This document shows positions 29,979 through 43,719 of a stretch of DNA of 64,000 nucleotides, piece by piece (the first letter of the stretch is position 1; the number at the start of each line of letters is the position of its first letter). Position numbers and translations under genes: made by a program. Where the stretch lies: NCBI GenBank assembly GCA_030620095.1, contig JAUTXW010000873.1:462001-526000 (forward strand), in the 5' to 3' direction. The notes under the pieces were generated by a model. That model was not told where the DNA came from, did no database searches, and saw nothing but the letters and a program-made list of their open reading frames with translations. The DNA is from Kuschelorhynchus macadamiae (lineage: Eukaryota; Arthropoda; Insecta; Coleoptera; Curculionidae).

Positions 29979-32544
29979 CAAGGTGTCCGAAAAATACGTG
30001 TACAATTTTCAATGACAGATTGCTGGCGTTAATTTAGTTAACCCAACTTAGTTATATCCGAAATTGCTTCGTTTAGCCTGCAGAGGACGTCTAAAATAAA
30101 AAAAAAATTAAACACTGACTTTAACAATTTCTGGTGAATAGTCTAACACTATGAAAATGACGTTTTCTGATGGTATAGTGACTGGGTATAATGACGTTAC
30201 AAAAGTCACGACCCTTCTAAAGGTACGTACTGATTTTTTATGTTATCAAATTTGTGACAAGTGATATTTTTATCGATGCATTTAGAAGCTTTCTAACTTC
30301 TGGAAAAAAATTCTTTGAACAAGCGGTTTTGCCAAATAAAAAATCATTTGCTTGCATACACTAAATTGGTACTGTAATAAAGCAGTGAGCAAATAGAAAG
30401 TATACCTAAATTTATTTAAAAACAAAACTAAGTAAGAAGACATTGTTTAAACAAATGTGCAAAATGACCTCTATTTTGCTGAATACACTTAGTAATACTC
30501 TTTAAAAAATGAAACTGAATTTTATCTAATACCTGAGGATTATTAAAAAGAGCAACATCATTTAAAATTCCGGATAATAAATCGTTTTAAGGAATCTTTT
30601 ACATTTCTGTTTTGAAAGCACCCCACCAAAAGAAATTGCACATATTTATCTCCGGGGAACATGGTGGTCATCTTACTGGTGCATCATTGCCTCTTCCAAT
30701 CCATCTTGTGGACATGGTAGGGTATATCCGTATAATATATAATTGTTCTTTCCCAACTCACGTTCTGAGCGACGGATACCAACACTCGATTCTTGTTCAA
30801 TCATTTCTAAAACTTCAGTTTCTATAGTTCGAGTGGCTCACATACGACTCCTACCTTAAAATTCTCTCAAAGCTGCCCCTTTTCCGAAGATAAGTTAAGA
30901 AAGGTCAATATTATCAAATGTTTGGTGATTTGGCACTCGGCAGTTAGAATATCTTCATGTATACCCATGAGATAATAAACGGAAATCATCTAGACGGTCT
31001 CAATTGCGTCCGTTTCGCGCAGTGACGTCATTGCGTGCCTAGATTGTTAATTTGCTTATGGAGATGCATGTCGTTTCTAGCGTTTGGACATTATATTAAA
31101 ATTTTTTTAAATTAAAAATGTTTTTCTAACGAAATATTGACATAATTTGTTATGTTATTATAACTCACTAAAATAAAAAACTTATGAAATGTTAGTTATA
31201 TATTTATTTAATAAAAATACAAAAAACACTCTAAAGAAAGAGATAAGGTTGTATAAAATCCGACAGTATTTCTTTTAGACTGTTATTTTGTTATACATGT
31301 TTATATTTAATTCAATTTAGAATTAAAAAATGCTATAATATATGTTTTTTGATAAGTACAGGGACGTGACTAAGTCCCATTTGAGGGGAGGAGGTCTAAT
31401 TAAAAAAAAATGCAGGTATGAGAGGTATAAAACAACACACACTAAACAAGTTTAATCTTTATGTGCACAAGCTGCCGTTTGTTTCTGTATTATTTGTAAT
31501 TATATAAACAAATAAAATTTTAATAAAATATAGCCTTATTCTATTTGAAAATATCTTTTTTTATTAAAAATGTTGACTATTTCGTCCAGATTTACATTGT
31601 TTTTTATGTAAATATATATATAGTCAATTTAGTTTTGCGTTTACACAAGCGTGTCCATTCACGTAAACATTTTTTGTCTTTAGGGAAATTAAAAAACCTC
31701 ATATTCCTTGCCTGATTATCCCCGTCACACCCGAACACAGCACACCTCATATTTATTGTTGCTTAATTAACTAAATACAAAAAAGGACACAGAAATCCGC
31801 AAACATGTTTAAACATCAACTGAAAATGCACTGAAATCATATGGTCGAAGGTCACTGACAGCCGGCGTTAATCACGCGATGACGTAGCAGATCGATACGC
31901 GATACCTTCAGTTTATTATGTCATGATGTATACCTTAACACTTTGACGCCTGTTATCCTGGCAAAACCCGGACACCAGGAGCATATCAACTTTCTCGGAG
32001 TTAGTATAGTTTTGCATGTCTATAGTGGTAAATAGACCTTCGAAACTAAAAATGATAGTTTAATATTCTTAAACAGACACAATTTGTCAACGCATAATTA
32101 TAATTAATAATAATTATTAGTGTATGCAAGTAACTGTTTTTTTTAGCAAATTCCCTTATTAAAGGAAAGTTTTTCAAGAGGTAATAAAGCTTCTAAATGC
32201 ATAGAGTTACCCGATAAAAATATCGGACTTGTCATAAAGTTTATAACATGAAAAATCAGAACGCATCTTTAGATGGGTCGACACTTTTATAATACTTCTA
32301 CGTTATTATATCCGGCCACTATAACATTAGAAAGTGTCCTTTTATAATGTTAGACTCTACAACAAAAATCGTTAAAAACAGTTAGCACGTTTCCAAGAAA
32401 ATTAAGAAAACCATTTTTTTTATCTTTGACGCCCTCTGCAGTCTTAACGACGCAGTTTCAGATAGAACTAAGTTGGCTTAACAGTCTATTTTGACGTCAG
32501 CAATCTGTCATTAAACTTTGTATACATATTTTCCGGACACCCTG
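29979..32544. mobile_element. Tc1/mariner-like element with long inverted ends
   Basis: Ends are CAAGGTGTCCGAAAAATACG at the left and the inverse of CAGGGTGTCCGGAAAATATG at the right, flanked by TA. Inverted arms extend about 390-430 bp (29979-30365 and 32120-32544). A minus-strand transposase remnant lies at about 30430-30720, with a decayed PPxSPxxxxxxFFxWG motif and the HFAHLF-type end. Most of the transposase N-terminus is gone. A further insert (30971-31921) sits in the middle. Confidence 0.75.
30971..31921. mobile_element. Probable nested non-autonomous insert
   Basis: 951 bp beginning GATAATAAAC and ending GTTTATTATGT, flanked by CATGA at 30966-30970 and 31922-31926. The first and last 60 bases share inverted TGACGTCAT/TACGTCATCGCG-like blocks. 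No coding frame. The short ends and 5-bp repeat leave some chance of coincidence. Confidence 0.4.
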
Positions 32545-32559
32545 TATATTGTAATATAC

Positions 32560-33380
32560 CATTTTTTTTATTTCGACGTTAGTTAAAGTTCCACGCTAGT
32601 TAAACACCACTTTTGCATTTCAGTTAAACCAAATATTATGTAGAATATTGTAAATGAAAATAGTAATCGAAATTATATTAAATCTGCAGCTATTTTAACT
32701 GAATGTCATGATGTGGAATTCCAATGCAACAACAAAACTCTCAATCCCCAAGGAAAAAGTCACATTACTTGAAATTAATTAAATTGCAGTATATCTCTTG
32801 CAGTGGTATGTCGTGTAGTGAGGCTATTAGCTATTAGAAGAGGGATGGGGGGAAGAGAACTGTTTTCCCAGTAATAGTGTTTTGTACTTTTCCTACGACC
32901 ACATATGAAATTGACAAAAAAAGCGCTATTAACTTGGCTAGAAAGTGCCTATATCTTATATAACCCGCGTGTTGAAAAATACTTTGCAACACAACCGTAT
33001 CTGAAAGATGGTGAGTTGAAAAAGCAAACCCTATTTTTAATATAATTTATTTACAATTAATCAGTTGCTCAGGTTGAAGATTCTTTGTAGTCGTAAAATA
33101 GTTAATTTGATTTGAATATAAATTAAATAATATGTTTTTAACTATGTAAAAAAAGTAATGTTACAGAAACAGTTAAATAATACTTAGAAAACTGAAGAAT
33201 TCTTACAAAAAATTAAAACCAAAACTACAGTTTATATGTTTGGCTACACTTATAAGAATATACAATTTTATTAACAAAGGAATGTGTAATAATTACTAGC
33301 TACATTTAGTGGCTATTAGGGTGGAGTGAAATCGTTTTTTTATGTTGGTAAGCCAATATGAGGACAAGTTGCATTTAATA
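32560..33380. other. Intergenic, nothing recognised
   Basis: AT-rich sequence with no convincing frame or repeat structure. Confidence 0.4.
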
Positions 33381-33399
33381 AGTGTCAATCATTGTACAA

Positions 33400-34480
33400 A
33401 ATTCAGTTAGGTGTGACATCATCTCCGTACATATTTTTGCTATGCAGTTCTTCACTTGTTCTTTTTATCACTTACCACAAGGAGGTGGCTGCTTGTCGAA
33501 TTGCACCCCCCGATTTACTCAACTACCCATTAGTGACACTTATGACAAGGGGATTTTAAAATATCGACTTCGGAGGGAATCTCTAAAACCATTTGTCAAA
33601 CTTGTCAGGAATAGGACTGTTTGAGGTGGTTCAGTAATTGTTAAGGACTGCATAAAATAAATCTATGTAATCTGAAACATCAAAATTAAACACCGGAATT
33701 TTAAACTCTCGAACTGCAGAGTTTAATCTATTTCTTTTGAGACCTATCTCTCTTACTTGTTTCCGATTATCAGCCAACATTGCTATCAAAATATTTTTAG
33801 TGTGACCAAAATCTATCACTTTCTTTATTTCTTGAGAGAGAAATCAAGATTTTTTAATAATGCCGAAAAAATGTTTACTGCCATGTTTGCATGAAGGTTG
33901 TGTTTTTGTTTCAATGGGCGTATTCCGACAATAATTTTACGTTAGGTTTCTTGTTGACACAATTTTTTTTATTTGTCAACCATCTTTAATGCGTCATTTT
34001 TCCTGGCTCATTTTGTGCTAAGTTATCGGGGCTTAAAAATTTCCGATAATTTTTTACGAATGCGTGTTTTCTTATAATTTTCCAAGTCCGAAGGACGACA
34101 TGAGTGGAATATTCGCTGATAATTACTAACCTTATTCAGGCAAAATTACTTTTATTTTCTCAAACTCGATCACAGGCAACTTTTCAGCAAGGTTTAGGTA
34201 CATAGTACGAATTTCTTCGGATAATCCTTTGGGTTCATTAGTTTTTCCATCCAAATGTTGCAATAAGTTGCCCAGTATGGCTCATTTGTATGTACCAAAC
34301 AGACGAACCATTTCAAAGATCGCCCCATTGAGAGTTCAAGTTGCCTTAAGATACAATTTTTGTGACCTTTATTAACCGCTGTTCCGTCTCAGTCAACCGC
34401 TTCAGTTAAGTCGACCTTTTCCTCTAAGAAGTTTAACATACTTAGCTTAATATTTTGGGACATGATATGACAGATTCCGA
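33400..34480 (-). pseudogene. Decayed coding sequence of an uncharacterised TE-type protein
   Basis: The minus strand contains scattered protein-like pieces: FEMVRLFGTYK and PKGLSEEIRTMYLNLAEKLP near 34200-34330, and the open frame 33631-33819 with NILIAMLADNRKQVREIGLKR and VREFKIPVFNFDVSDYIDL. The second block resembles a repeated insect hypothetical protein of transposon-like copy number that I cannot name. Many stops and shifts lie between the pieces. Confidence 0.35.
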
Positions 34481-34489
34481 TTCAGATAC

Positions 34490-36300
34490 CAGCACAAAGT
34501 GTTCTTCAATTGTTTTTCTTAACTTCAATTAAGGTTCTCTTTTTTCGTCCATCTAAACATATCCCATAAATAAATAAATAAAAAACATTAAAGATTCTTC
34601 TTTAATTTTTTCTTTAAAGTTCCTTGCGGACTCTTGTTTTTCCCTTCTTATTTTACTTCTATTTTCTGTTTTAGAGGAATCTTGTTCGGTTCTTTTAATT
34701 TTTAGGGCTTAGGAGATGTTACTTTTGTAATTAACCAATGCTAATACAATAATTTACTAATTTTTCGCCTTGTGCAAAACGCATTACTCCAATGATCGGT
34801 TAAATGTCCTCTACCACACCTACTAAACACAAAAATACTAAATGTTTCAGGTGATAATAAGTAATTTTAGTGGAACAGTCAGTAGATGCTATTAAAGGCA
34901 ACTTTTCCCCATATAGGCTTTACGAAACACGAAATAAAAAAAATTTCGCTCCAGTCTAGTGAACATTCGTTGGGATTGTCGCTAATAACCCTCCCCCCAT
35001 ATCATATATCAATGAACAGCATTCTCTAAAAAAATTGCCAATAAGATATATAAGATACCTACCTATAAGTACAAAGAAAGATCTGAAAAATATTCGGAAA
35101 GTTCAGCCAGAGTGCAACAGCAAATAATATATCAATCAAAGGAACTTATTGTATATTAGATAATTTGATACAGTTATTCAGAGTTTTATAAAAAAAACAT
35201 GGAGATAGGCTGCCATGCTAAGAGGGAGGAGCATCCATTCCTCTATATGCCACGCTACTACATTTTGAAGTGAAAAGGTTCTTTCTTGTAAAATTTAAGT
35301 CATATTGCCAATGCAGCCTATATTTTAGTGTTTTAGTGTCAACGTCCTATGTGGTTGCAATTGCTGAAATTTACAAGACACAACTTTTGGTATTCTATAA
35401 CCTGCTTCAACTTCAAGTAACGGAAACGGATGCTTTAGGAACTTAACTGATTCAAAAGACTGCAGTTTATGCCTCTGTTGTGAAAATGGCTAGAATCTAT
35501 ATAAATTTAAAAAGCGGTGGCCAAATATTTATATTAATTAGCTAGATAAGAAATGTAGATAATTTAAATGGCTGTGCATTTTTCTTAGAGTTTACTATAT
35601 TTGTAATTCAGGTCCTTCTCGAACACCTGATACCTTAAATATTCTAACAAATATATATTTAATGCATTTACGTCTAGATGCGAGGTAGTCCATTTAAAAA
35701 AAAAATCAAATTTGATATGTTTAAATGTTATGCTTCGTTAACTAAAATTGTTGTTTAGATTTTATTCCGGTTAATAAGATAGCATTTTAATATATTATTG
35801 TAAATATATTTACTACAAGAAATAATCTCAAATAACGTCAGCATTTTTACAAATCAGATTGATTAATGATTACATTAATAATTGGGAGTTTCTCCTATTT
35901 GCCTAATGCACATAATATGATTTATTTTTTTATAATTTGTTATTTTAATATTTTTATGTTATATTACGTTATGTTTTCATGAATGTAAATCAATGAAGTT
36001 CTGAATTAACCTAAAAAATCAAGTCACTGGAAAAAATTGGTTTTTAAGTGGTTTTATGACTGTGTTGTGGAGTGGTTAGTTAAAGCGCAATGTTGTGCTA
36101 CATCGTTGATGCAGTAGCTCGCACTACATACCCTAGTATATAACTAACAAGTCAGTAAATGTTAACCCCCATATACACAAATGCATTGAGTGTTGTGATT
36201 CAAGGAAAACCTCAGCAGGGTTAGTTACATACTGCTGTTCTCAAAACATGAAACAAAAGCGGGATATATAGTCTGAACGAATAAAAACTGTATTAATCAC
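34490..36300. other. Intergenic, nothing recognised
   Basis: AT-rich; no convincing frame, inverted repeat or tandem array was found. Confidence 0.35.
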
Positions 36301-36843
36301 TATACAGTAAGAATCTAAAATCCGTCGCCCCCCTCTAATTTTTGAACCGTTAGGTATATTGTGACGAAATTTAGAACGGTAATATGTGAGCTAGTTCTGC
36401 ATTTGTTGACAATTGACATAGCAATGACCGCTTTAAATGTCAAAATGACGGACTGAACGCGCTTTCGTAACATGTTTCGAAAATGAGTGTCGAGTGATAC
36501 CTCATTTTGAAGGTACTTAAATCATTCCTCAATTTTGAAAACAGCTGGTTCAGTAATTGTCAAATGAGATCCAATATTATCGATTTTTACAGTATCACTG
36601 CCCCTGTTTATAACATACACTTTTTACCTATTAGATGCAATAATTAATTGTTGCTGACATATCATTTTCTGGTATCTCTCTTTATAATTGACAGAACATA
36701 TTCTTAACTCGAAATTGTCTGATATGGTTCGTTCTTTAGAAGACAATTTTGAAGCGATTATTATCTTTGGCGAAGCTAACCTCAATGTGTTAAGGTCCGA
36801 TGATGCTCGCAAGAGCGAAACACGTGACACCTTAGGTTTTTTT

Positions 36844-36846
<3 letters not shown>

Positions 36847-36893
<47 letters not shown>
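36847..36893. repeat. (TA)n microsatellite
   Basis: About 23 AT units inside the mariner-like element. Confidence 0.95.
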
Positions 36894-36896
<3 letters not shown>

Positions 36897-37389
36897 GGCA
36901 AAAATTGTAGAAGGAGTCCAGGTTTTAGCTGAAATAGTTTTAATCCCCAATAGCCATCGAAGCATGTGGCTCAGGCATGTAATGTTTCGTGTACTTCTGT
37001 GAAGAGAATTTTGAAAAGTTATACATTTCACTCATATAAAATGAAAACTATACATAAATTAACTGAAGATGATCCCGATAAACGACTCAAATTTTGCGAG
37101 ATTAAGATTAACAGGAAAATCCTTACTATTTGCAGAAAATATATTTTAGTGACGAAAATACTGTTTCCCCTTCCCTGTATTGTAAGCAACCTATTTTGAC
37201 ACTGCTTTGACAGACGTAAGTGAAAATTACTCAACAAGGTATTAGTTGCCCTTAACGACAGAATGTAAGTCAATTTACATCCCTAGGGAAATAATAATCT
37301 AAAATTATTATAAGTAGCTTTAATTTTTGATTTCATCAACATATTACAAAAATCCGGACAAAAATCCGATGATATAAATTGAAATGAAT

Positions 37390-38560
37390 ATTAATGGTAC
37401 AATTATTCACATTATTAACAAAATTTGGAAACACGTTTTCTGACTCCACAGATCCTTCATTTCTAACCAATGTTTTTGTCACTGTTGAAGCGTTGCAAGA
37501 GACTTCTGGCTGGGTCTTATTGTATAAAATTTTATTCGCTACTTCCTTTTTATTATTGAGGCTCTCAGCTACGTAACTTTCCGCAATAGTAGCGGATTTC
37601 CATCCACCATGTCGCTTGATAGCTAATACATCAACTCCAGTATTTGCTAATAAAGTTGCCCACGTTCTTCTAAAAGAGTGTCCAGTATATATTTTGACGT
37701 TCTCAAACTTTAGAAATTTCGCAATTTTACTTGGAATTGACGAAGACGTATTTTTCCCGACAGGCTGGTTTAAGCACTTTCCATTTTGATATCACATAAA
37801 GAAGCGCGGATTAATAGTCGTCATGTGGGATCTTGTATCAATGTACTTTTGAACTATTTTGAATTGAAATGACAAACCTGAGTGTCGGCACTTTTTGTCA
37901 CTGTAAATGTAAGTGACATTCCATTTTTGGAGTCAGGAATGGTCACAATTATGTTCTTGACTTATTTTAACATTGTCCATTTTCATTTCACAGAGTTCAT
38001 TAGAACGGCACGTTCCAGCAACTCCCATTACCATTACGACCTTCATCAATAAGTATATATCATTCAAGCATGAACTTATTCACATCTTCCCTGTTAAACA
38101 CATTCGATTTTTTGGGATTATAACCATCATTTTTTCTTTTCAAAAATGCTCGAAGTTTTGGATACTTAGAAATATCTATATTTTCCTCCATAAAAAGGGT
38201 GGACTTCAATATCGGATACTCACACCATAATGGGGACTTCAATATAGCACTTTTTTTCGTGGAAATACGCCAAAAACAAGGTTTCTGAGACTGCAGTAGC
38301 CCTTTTGCTTTGGCACCAATTCTTAAAGGATTTATATACTGCTTCATACCTTTTTTTCGGCTTTTCCGGTAGTAGAGATAAACAACCAATTCTTGATTGA
38401 TTCTTCTATGTCTGAAACATCCTTTTTGTCCACACAGAATCAAACAATTCGACTTCTTCAAACTTTTCGCTATGAATTTTAAACTGGACGTTGTTTATAA
38501 AATGCTTATGTTGCTCTGGCAACGGATCACGGCTGCCTTCATAATTTAATGGGAATGCTA
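37390..38560 (-). pseudogene. Crypton tyrosine recombinase, dead
   Basis: Crypton elements move with a tyrosine recombinase instead of a DDE transposase. The minus strand shows the core-binding part (near 38060-38280: YPILKSTL, ISKYPKLRAFLKRKNDGY, FNREDVNKFM) and, in another frame at 37400-37735, the catalytic end with TGHSFRRTWATLLANTG (the HxxR box) and RHGGWKSATIAESYV (the H/W box), then a tail ending NNCTINI. The nucleophilic tyrosine is probably the one in AESYV. Frameshifts and stops lie between and within the parts. It resembles the plus-strand copy at 48890-53083. Confidence 0.75.
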
Positions 38561-39401
38561 TCGAATGTAATGATAAATATATCTAGCATTTTCTTGTAAA
38601 CATACAATACAGGGAGAGAGAAAAATGTTATATACTATGTGGGATGTAAGTACATTAACCACTCTCGAACTTTTTTGCAAGCCCTCGCTATCGCTCGGGC
38701 GCAAACTCGTCCTCGACTGGTAAATGTTACTTACATCCTTTATAGTATAAATAACTATTTTTACACGGAAGAGTTAATACCCAAAACTGTCTGAGATTTA
38801 CAGAACGGCTCCTGGCTCTTTACATGAATTTCGACGAAGAATTACAGATGTTTGTTTAAGAATAACACCACACATATTTAATAATTTCAGAGAAGAATTT
38901 ATCTACAGAATATTTATTTGCCAGAAGGGTCCTGGTGGACATTTTCAGCATCTTTTAAAGTAACCACTCACTTTTCAAATTTGGGGAATGATTTAAGCAT
39001 AGAATACCTTCAATACCCATTTCCCTTAAAAAAAAATGTTATGAAAACGCGCTTAGTTGTCATTTTGACATTTAAAGCTGTCATTGCTATATCAAAAAAG
39101 GCAAGACTTGCTTACATATTACCGTTCCAAATTTCGTCATATAACATCGAACGTTTCCAAAGGAGGGGTGGGGGGCGACGGACTTTAGGACCTCGCTGTA
39201 TATAATTCCGATTTCAGATTATTCTCATCTGTTTTTCGATATAATATTATATAAACAGTACAATTATAATAGTTCAAGATACGGGGTGGTTAATTGTATA
39301 CTGCAAATTATCGAAATGCAATTGTCTCCTAAAAAAATAGGTATAACGATGGGAGAGAACGGTAGACATATTTTAGAAGAAGTCTAAAGTACATTTCCTT
39401 C

Positions 39402-41270
39402 TTCTTCTTCTCCAGCCTTTTAATTCATCCACTCCTGGACATAGGCCTTTCCTAATTCTTTCAACTGTTTTCTGTCTTGTGCTTTCTGGTGCCAGTCTCT
39501 GCCTGCTTTTTTCTTGATATCATCTATCCATCTCATCTGGGGCCTACCTTTACTACGTTTAGCCTCTCTTGGTCGCCATTGTATGATTCGTAATGGCCAT
39601 CTTTCATACTGTTGTCTTGCGACGTGCCCAGTCCATTGCCATTTAAGTTCAGCAATCCTCCCAATGACGTCCGTAACCCCTGTTCTTCGTCAGATCTCTT
39701 CGTTCCTGATTTTCTCCCTCAGAGATACCCCCAACATTAATCTTTTCATTGATCTCTGCATTATTCTCAGTTTGTTAGAGTTTTTCTGCGTTAGGCATGT
39801 TGTTTGCAGTGTATGTGGTAACTGGTAGGACACAGGCATCAAATACTTTTCTTTTTAAATTGATTGGTATACTGCTCTCTCTCTCTCAGCACGAAAGAAA
39901 GTTTTCCAAATGCTGCCCAAGAAAGCTGTATTCGTTTGGTAATTTCCTTGTACTGGTTTTCCTTTCCAAGAGTGATTGTATGGCCCAAATAATTGTATTC
40001 CCTGATGTTTTCAATGTCCTCATCCTCTATCGATATATGTGAGAGCCAACCTGTTTTGACTCATCGCTTAGTTGTTGAAGCATTATTTCTAATTCGTTTA
40101 TGTCACTTGGTATTAGTACGATGTCTGCAAATCGGAGGTGGTTAAGATATACTCCGTCGATTTTAATTCCTTTCTATTTTCGATAAGTGTACTATATCTA
40201 GTGTCGATTCGGAGAAGGTCCATGGCCATCAGTATGTAACCAATCTCGACTGTATAACACCTTTTGGAAGTCGATAAAGGCTAGATGTATTGGTACATTG
40301 TATTCTGTGGTTTTTTCTATAAGAGTTCTTATTGTTTGCAATTGTGCTGAAGCCTTTTCGGATACCACCTTGTTCTACAGGTTGGTATGTCTCGAATTTT
40401 GATGTAAGTCGGTTAGTGATAATTTTTGTGAAAAGCTTGTACAAGTGTGATAATAAACTGATCGGTCTGTAGTTTCGATATTTGCTGAATCTCCTTTCTT
40501 GAACAGCCAGAAAGGGACTTTTCCTTCTTGGCAGTTTTATTAAGTGTTTCATATTCATCTGCATGTCTCTTGGTTTTTCTTCAGGGTATCTAGTGTTAAT
40601 TTACTGTTCTTTGAAATCTTCCTTGTAGAGTACACTTTTTTCACACTTGTCTGAATAATTGTTGTTATATGTTGGGTCAATTTATCGATGTCGAACCCGT
40701 TCAGTTGATCTACATTTTCCAGTCTTTTGCACAACTCTTTCTGGTATCTGTCTGTCTGTGATTCTAGTTCCTGTGTAGTGGGAAATGAATGTTTGTTTAA
40801 TAAGTTTATTTAGTTCATGTTATAAGTTGAACCAAAAATGCGCTCTTACCATTCTGTGGTCACTCCCTGTATGAATTTTGTTCAATACTGACATATCTCT
40901 GTATATGAATTTAGAATTTGAAATAATATAATTTTATTTCATTTTTAGTGCGACCGTCCGGGCTTTTCCATGTCCATTTTCGTTGTTTTGGTTTTTGAAA
41001 AAAGGTATTCAAACAATATAATTTTTCCTTTTCTAGAAAGTTAATTAGCATTTCTCCCCTGCTGTTTCTATCACCCAGTCCAAACTGACCAATATTTTCT
41101 GGGTCTCCCTGTGTCCAAAGTCCAATCTTCTCCGTTAAAGTCGCTAGTGATTATGAGAAACTTAGTTTTTTCACGTTGTATAGCATTTGATATGTCCTCA
41201 TAGATTTGATCTACTTCTTCGTCTTCCGCTTGACTAGTTGGTGCATATATGTGTATTACTTGCAAGGAGT
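39402..41270 (-). mobile_element. Non-LTR retrotransposon, 5'-truncated and dead
   Basis: Minus-strand pieces in order: endonuclease segment VIHIYAPTSQAEDEEVDQIY with the FLIITSDFN active-site strand (41071-41265), the reverse transcriptase palm start YRPISLLSHLYKLFTKIITNRL and EQGGIRKGFST (40229-40564), later RT parts in shifting frames, and the end KELGKAYVQEWMN near 39430. A TTC (GAA) microsatellite tail lies at about 39397-39412. The type matches the insect endonuclease/RT family seen at 21090. The 5' end stops inside the endonuclease. Confidence 0.8.
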
Positions 41271-41299
41271 ATTCTTACATAAAAAATATTAAACGAGAA

Positions 41300-43690
41300 A
41301 AAGGGCACTGAAAAGTTTTCAAATCAGGTTACCCGAAGGTCTTTCCGGAGAAGTCGAATCTTATCACAAGTCTTATGACCTAAGATCCCTTAGTCACAGT
41401 TTATTGTTTTGTTAGGTATATGTGTGTTTATTTAATCTAAGTTAACTGCGTTCAGCTGGTAGGTTATTATATTAATCAATAAATCAATGTTCGCCCCGTC
41501 TCATCATGCGCTTGAGCTACTGCATCAATGTACAGAATCTTATGGCGCTAACCTAAGGCTCGAATTAATGCTGTTAATTTTACCAGACAGAAGGCAATTG
41601 TTTTAACAATAGTAACTAGGACCTGACAGAGTTACCAGCACTTTAATAATTCCATCCTATAAGAGAGGTAGTAAAAACAGAACTAGATACTAATTTTAGG
41701 TTAGTATAGAATATTGTATTACCTATATTTACTGTAACATAATATACGTAAAAATCAGGTATACTATGATGAGCAGAATATTTGAAATGTTTGTTCATGT
41801 TTTTCGGAAAATAAAGGCTTGTTAGAAATTTTAAGAGAAAAATTGAGCCAGGATTGAGAATGGGAGAATACAAAAGCGTATTTTTTGAATTCAATGAATT
41901 TTGAGTTAATAGTCGGATTTTAACTAAATTCCCAAATAAAAGTCAAAATTTAATAAATGCCGAGTTTTTTTATTGTGGCTCTTTTATGCTTTCATAGAAT
42001 ACAGTAGGCATAATATTTTTTCTTTGCTAATGATTGTTATTAGAATTTGAAAATTATTATAATGGTGCATTTTGTGATGCAAGTAAAATATCTGAATGTA
42101 CAAAACCTATTTGTCTGGTATTTTACCCATATAGACTTTTTTATATTTCAAGAGTTCATCATTACCTAACTGGAATATTTTAACTTGCAAAACTCGCCTT
42201 TATAAACGTATATGAAAAGTTGTTTTGCGTAAGGGCCAACAAACAGGCATGCAGTAGGTTTTATTGGTAATATTAATACAATAAAAAAATTACTTCGTGT
42301 GTACCTTTTTTAGTAAGTAAATCTATTCAAAAATAATTTTAGTTTTAACTGGTACGGGTAAATCAAAGAGATGACATAATAATAGTCGAATTCAAATACA
42401 TTTAGCAACAGGCGTATAATTGTGGACAGTTTTAAGTATTTTATTTTTATCTTATTCCCTCCATTTCATATTACATTTTCTGCTGGTCATTGTACAAAAT
42501 AGGTTTACACAAAATGTGTTACATTACATATTTTATTTGAACCTTTTTCTAGACGACTGACTGACAAAGTGGATGATCTTAATCTATGAGTCTCATTTTG
42601 AAGTGTAGTATAATGAAATATATGTAGAGTTAGTTATATATATTTAGTTTAATTCACCAATAGGCATCATCGTACGCGTCTGGCTTTGAAATTTATGTTT
42701 GAATCAGTCCCACAAAGACACAATTTCGTTTTCTGTTTTTATAGTCCTAGGGGGTCTCCATACGGTCATTCTCGGGCAAAAACGAAAATGTTCACTTTTA
42801 ATTGGCAGAGTAAAGCCAACTAACTATTCTTGGTAAAAAAAAATTATAATTTCTTATATACATTTTTTCTCGCTTTTCTTCACTTCTCACACTGTGAGTA
42901 ATAAAGCTACGCATATACAAGGTGCAGGAGCGCAAGCAGTCATGCATGCAATATATTTATGTACTAATGTTATTTATTTTTCATTCTCAACCCCCAGCAG
43001 AATGAATATAGGCCTGTTTTAAGCTTTTCCATTCTTCCTTAATTTGAATGAACTATATGGTATGTTCTTGAAATACACCAAGACAAATGTCCTCTTTGTT
43101 TAATTGTATTTAATAGGACTGCACAAAAGTTACTAGAAAATTGAATGTCGTTACCAAATAATATTAACATGGCAATTATTATTATGAAACATCAAATTAA
43201 TGACATTAATTAGCGTCATTTGATGTAAGAATATTATACCTAATGAGTTTTATCAATTTTTTTTGCTCTACTACTTTAATATCTCTTTTTGCTCCAAAAT
43301 GACAAAACGAATTAATTTGGAAAAGGCCAAGCAATTAAAATTTCAAAACTATCACTCAAAGTTAGATAAATCACGTACAGTGACTCACAGTTTAAATAAT
43401 GCAGTCGCTATAAAAAAACTAACTGGTCTCAATTCTTGTATCTTTATTTGAAAAAAAAAAACGACATACTGAAATAAATTAATACGACTCGTATACATTA
43501 ATTTGTTTTTTTAAATATGCCTTACTCAATAAACAATTAATTAAATTATATGCAATTTTAACGTCACAGCTTAAAAGATGCAAAAATAATGACAGGGGTC
43601 AAAACTTATCACTAAGAAATTTACGAAGGGGGCGTTGCTTTGGTTTCTTACTCCAATTGTTTGTTGTCTAGTTTGACATTTTAAAGCAGT
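41300..43690. other. Intergenic, nothing recognised
   Basis: AT-rich sequence without a convincing gene. A small frame at 43263-43451 (MTKRINLEKAKQLKF...) has ordinary-looking composition but no recognisable domain and no supporting context. Confidence 0.35.
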
Positions 43691-43719
43691 TTTTCGTTCA
43701 GTTAAACGAAATTGTTGAC

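Larger units (their letters stand above)
36305..39198 (+). mobile_element. Tc1/mariner-like element carrying a Crypton insertion
   Basis: Inverted ends CAGTAAGAATCTAAAATCCG and (inverse) CAGCGAGGTCCTAAAGTCCG, both followed by TCGCCCCCC, are flanked by TA. Arms are about 240 bp (36305-36545 and 38950-39198). A plus-strand transposase N-terminal part is readable at 36960-37180 (VAQACNVSCTSVKRIL, EDDPDKRLKFCEI, FSDEN) and a decayed C-terminal part near 38770-38950. The central catalytic part has been replaced or pushed apart by the Crypton fragment at 37390-38560. A TA tract lies at 36847-36893. Confidence 0.7.

Noticed and set aside
43263..43451. 62-residue frame MTKRINLEKAKQLKF as a small gene
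   Set aside because: There is no domain, splice context or repeat relationship; the length is within chance for this composition.
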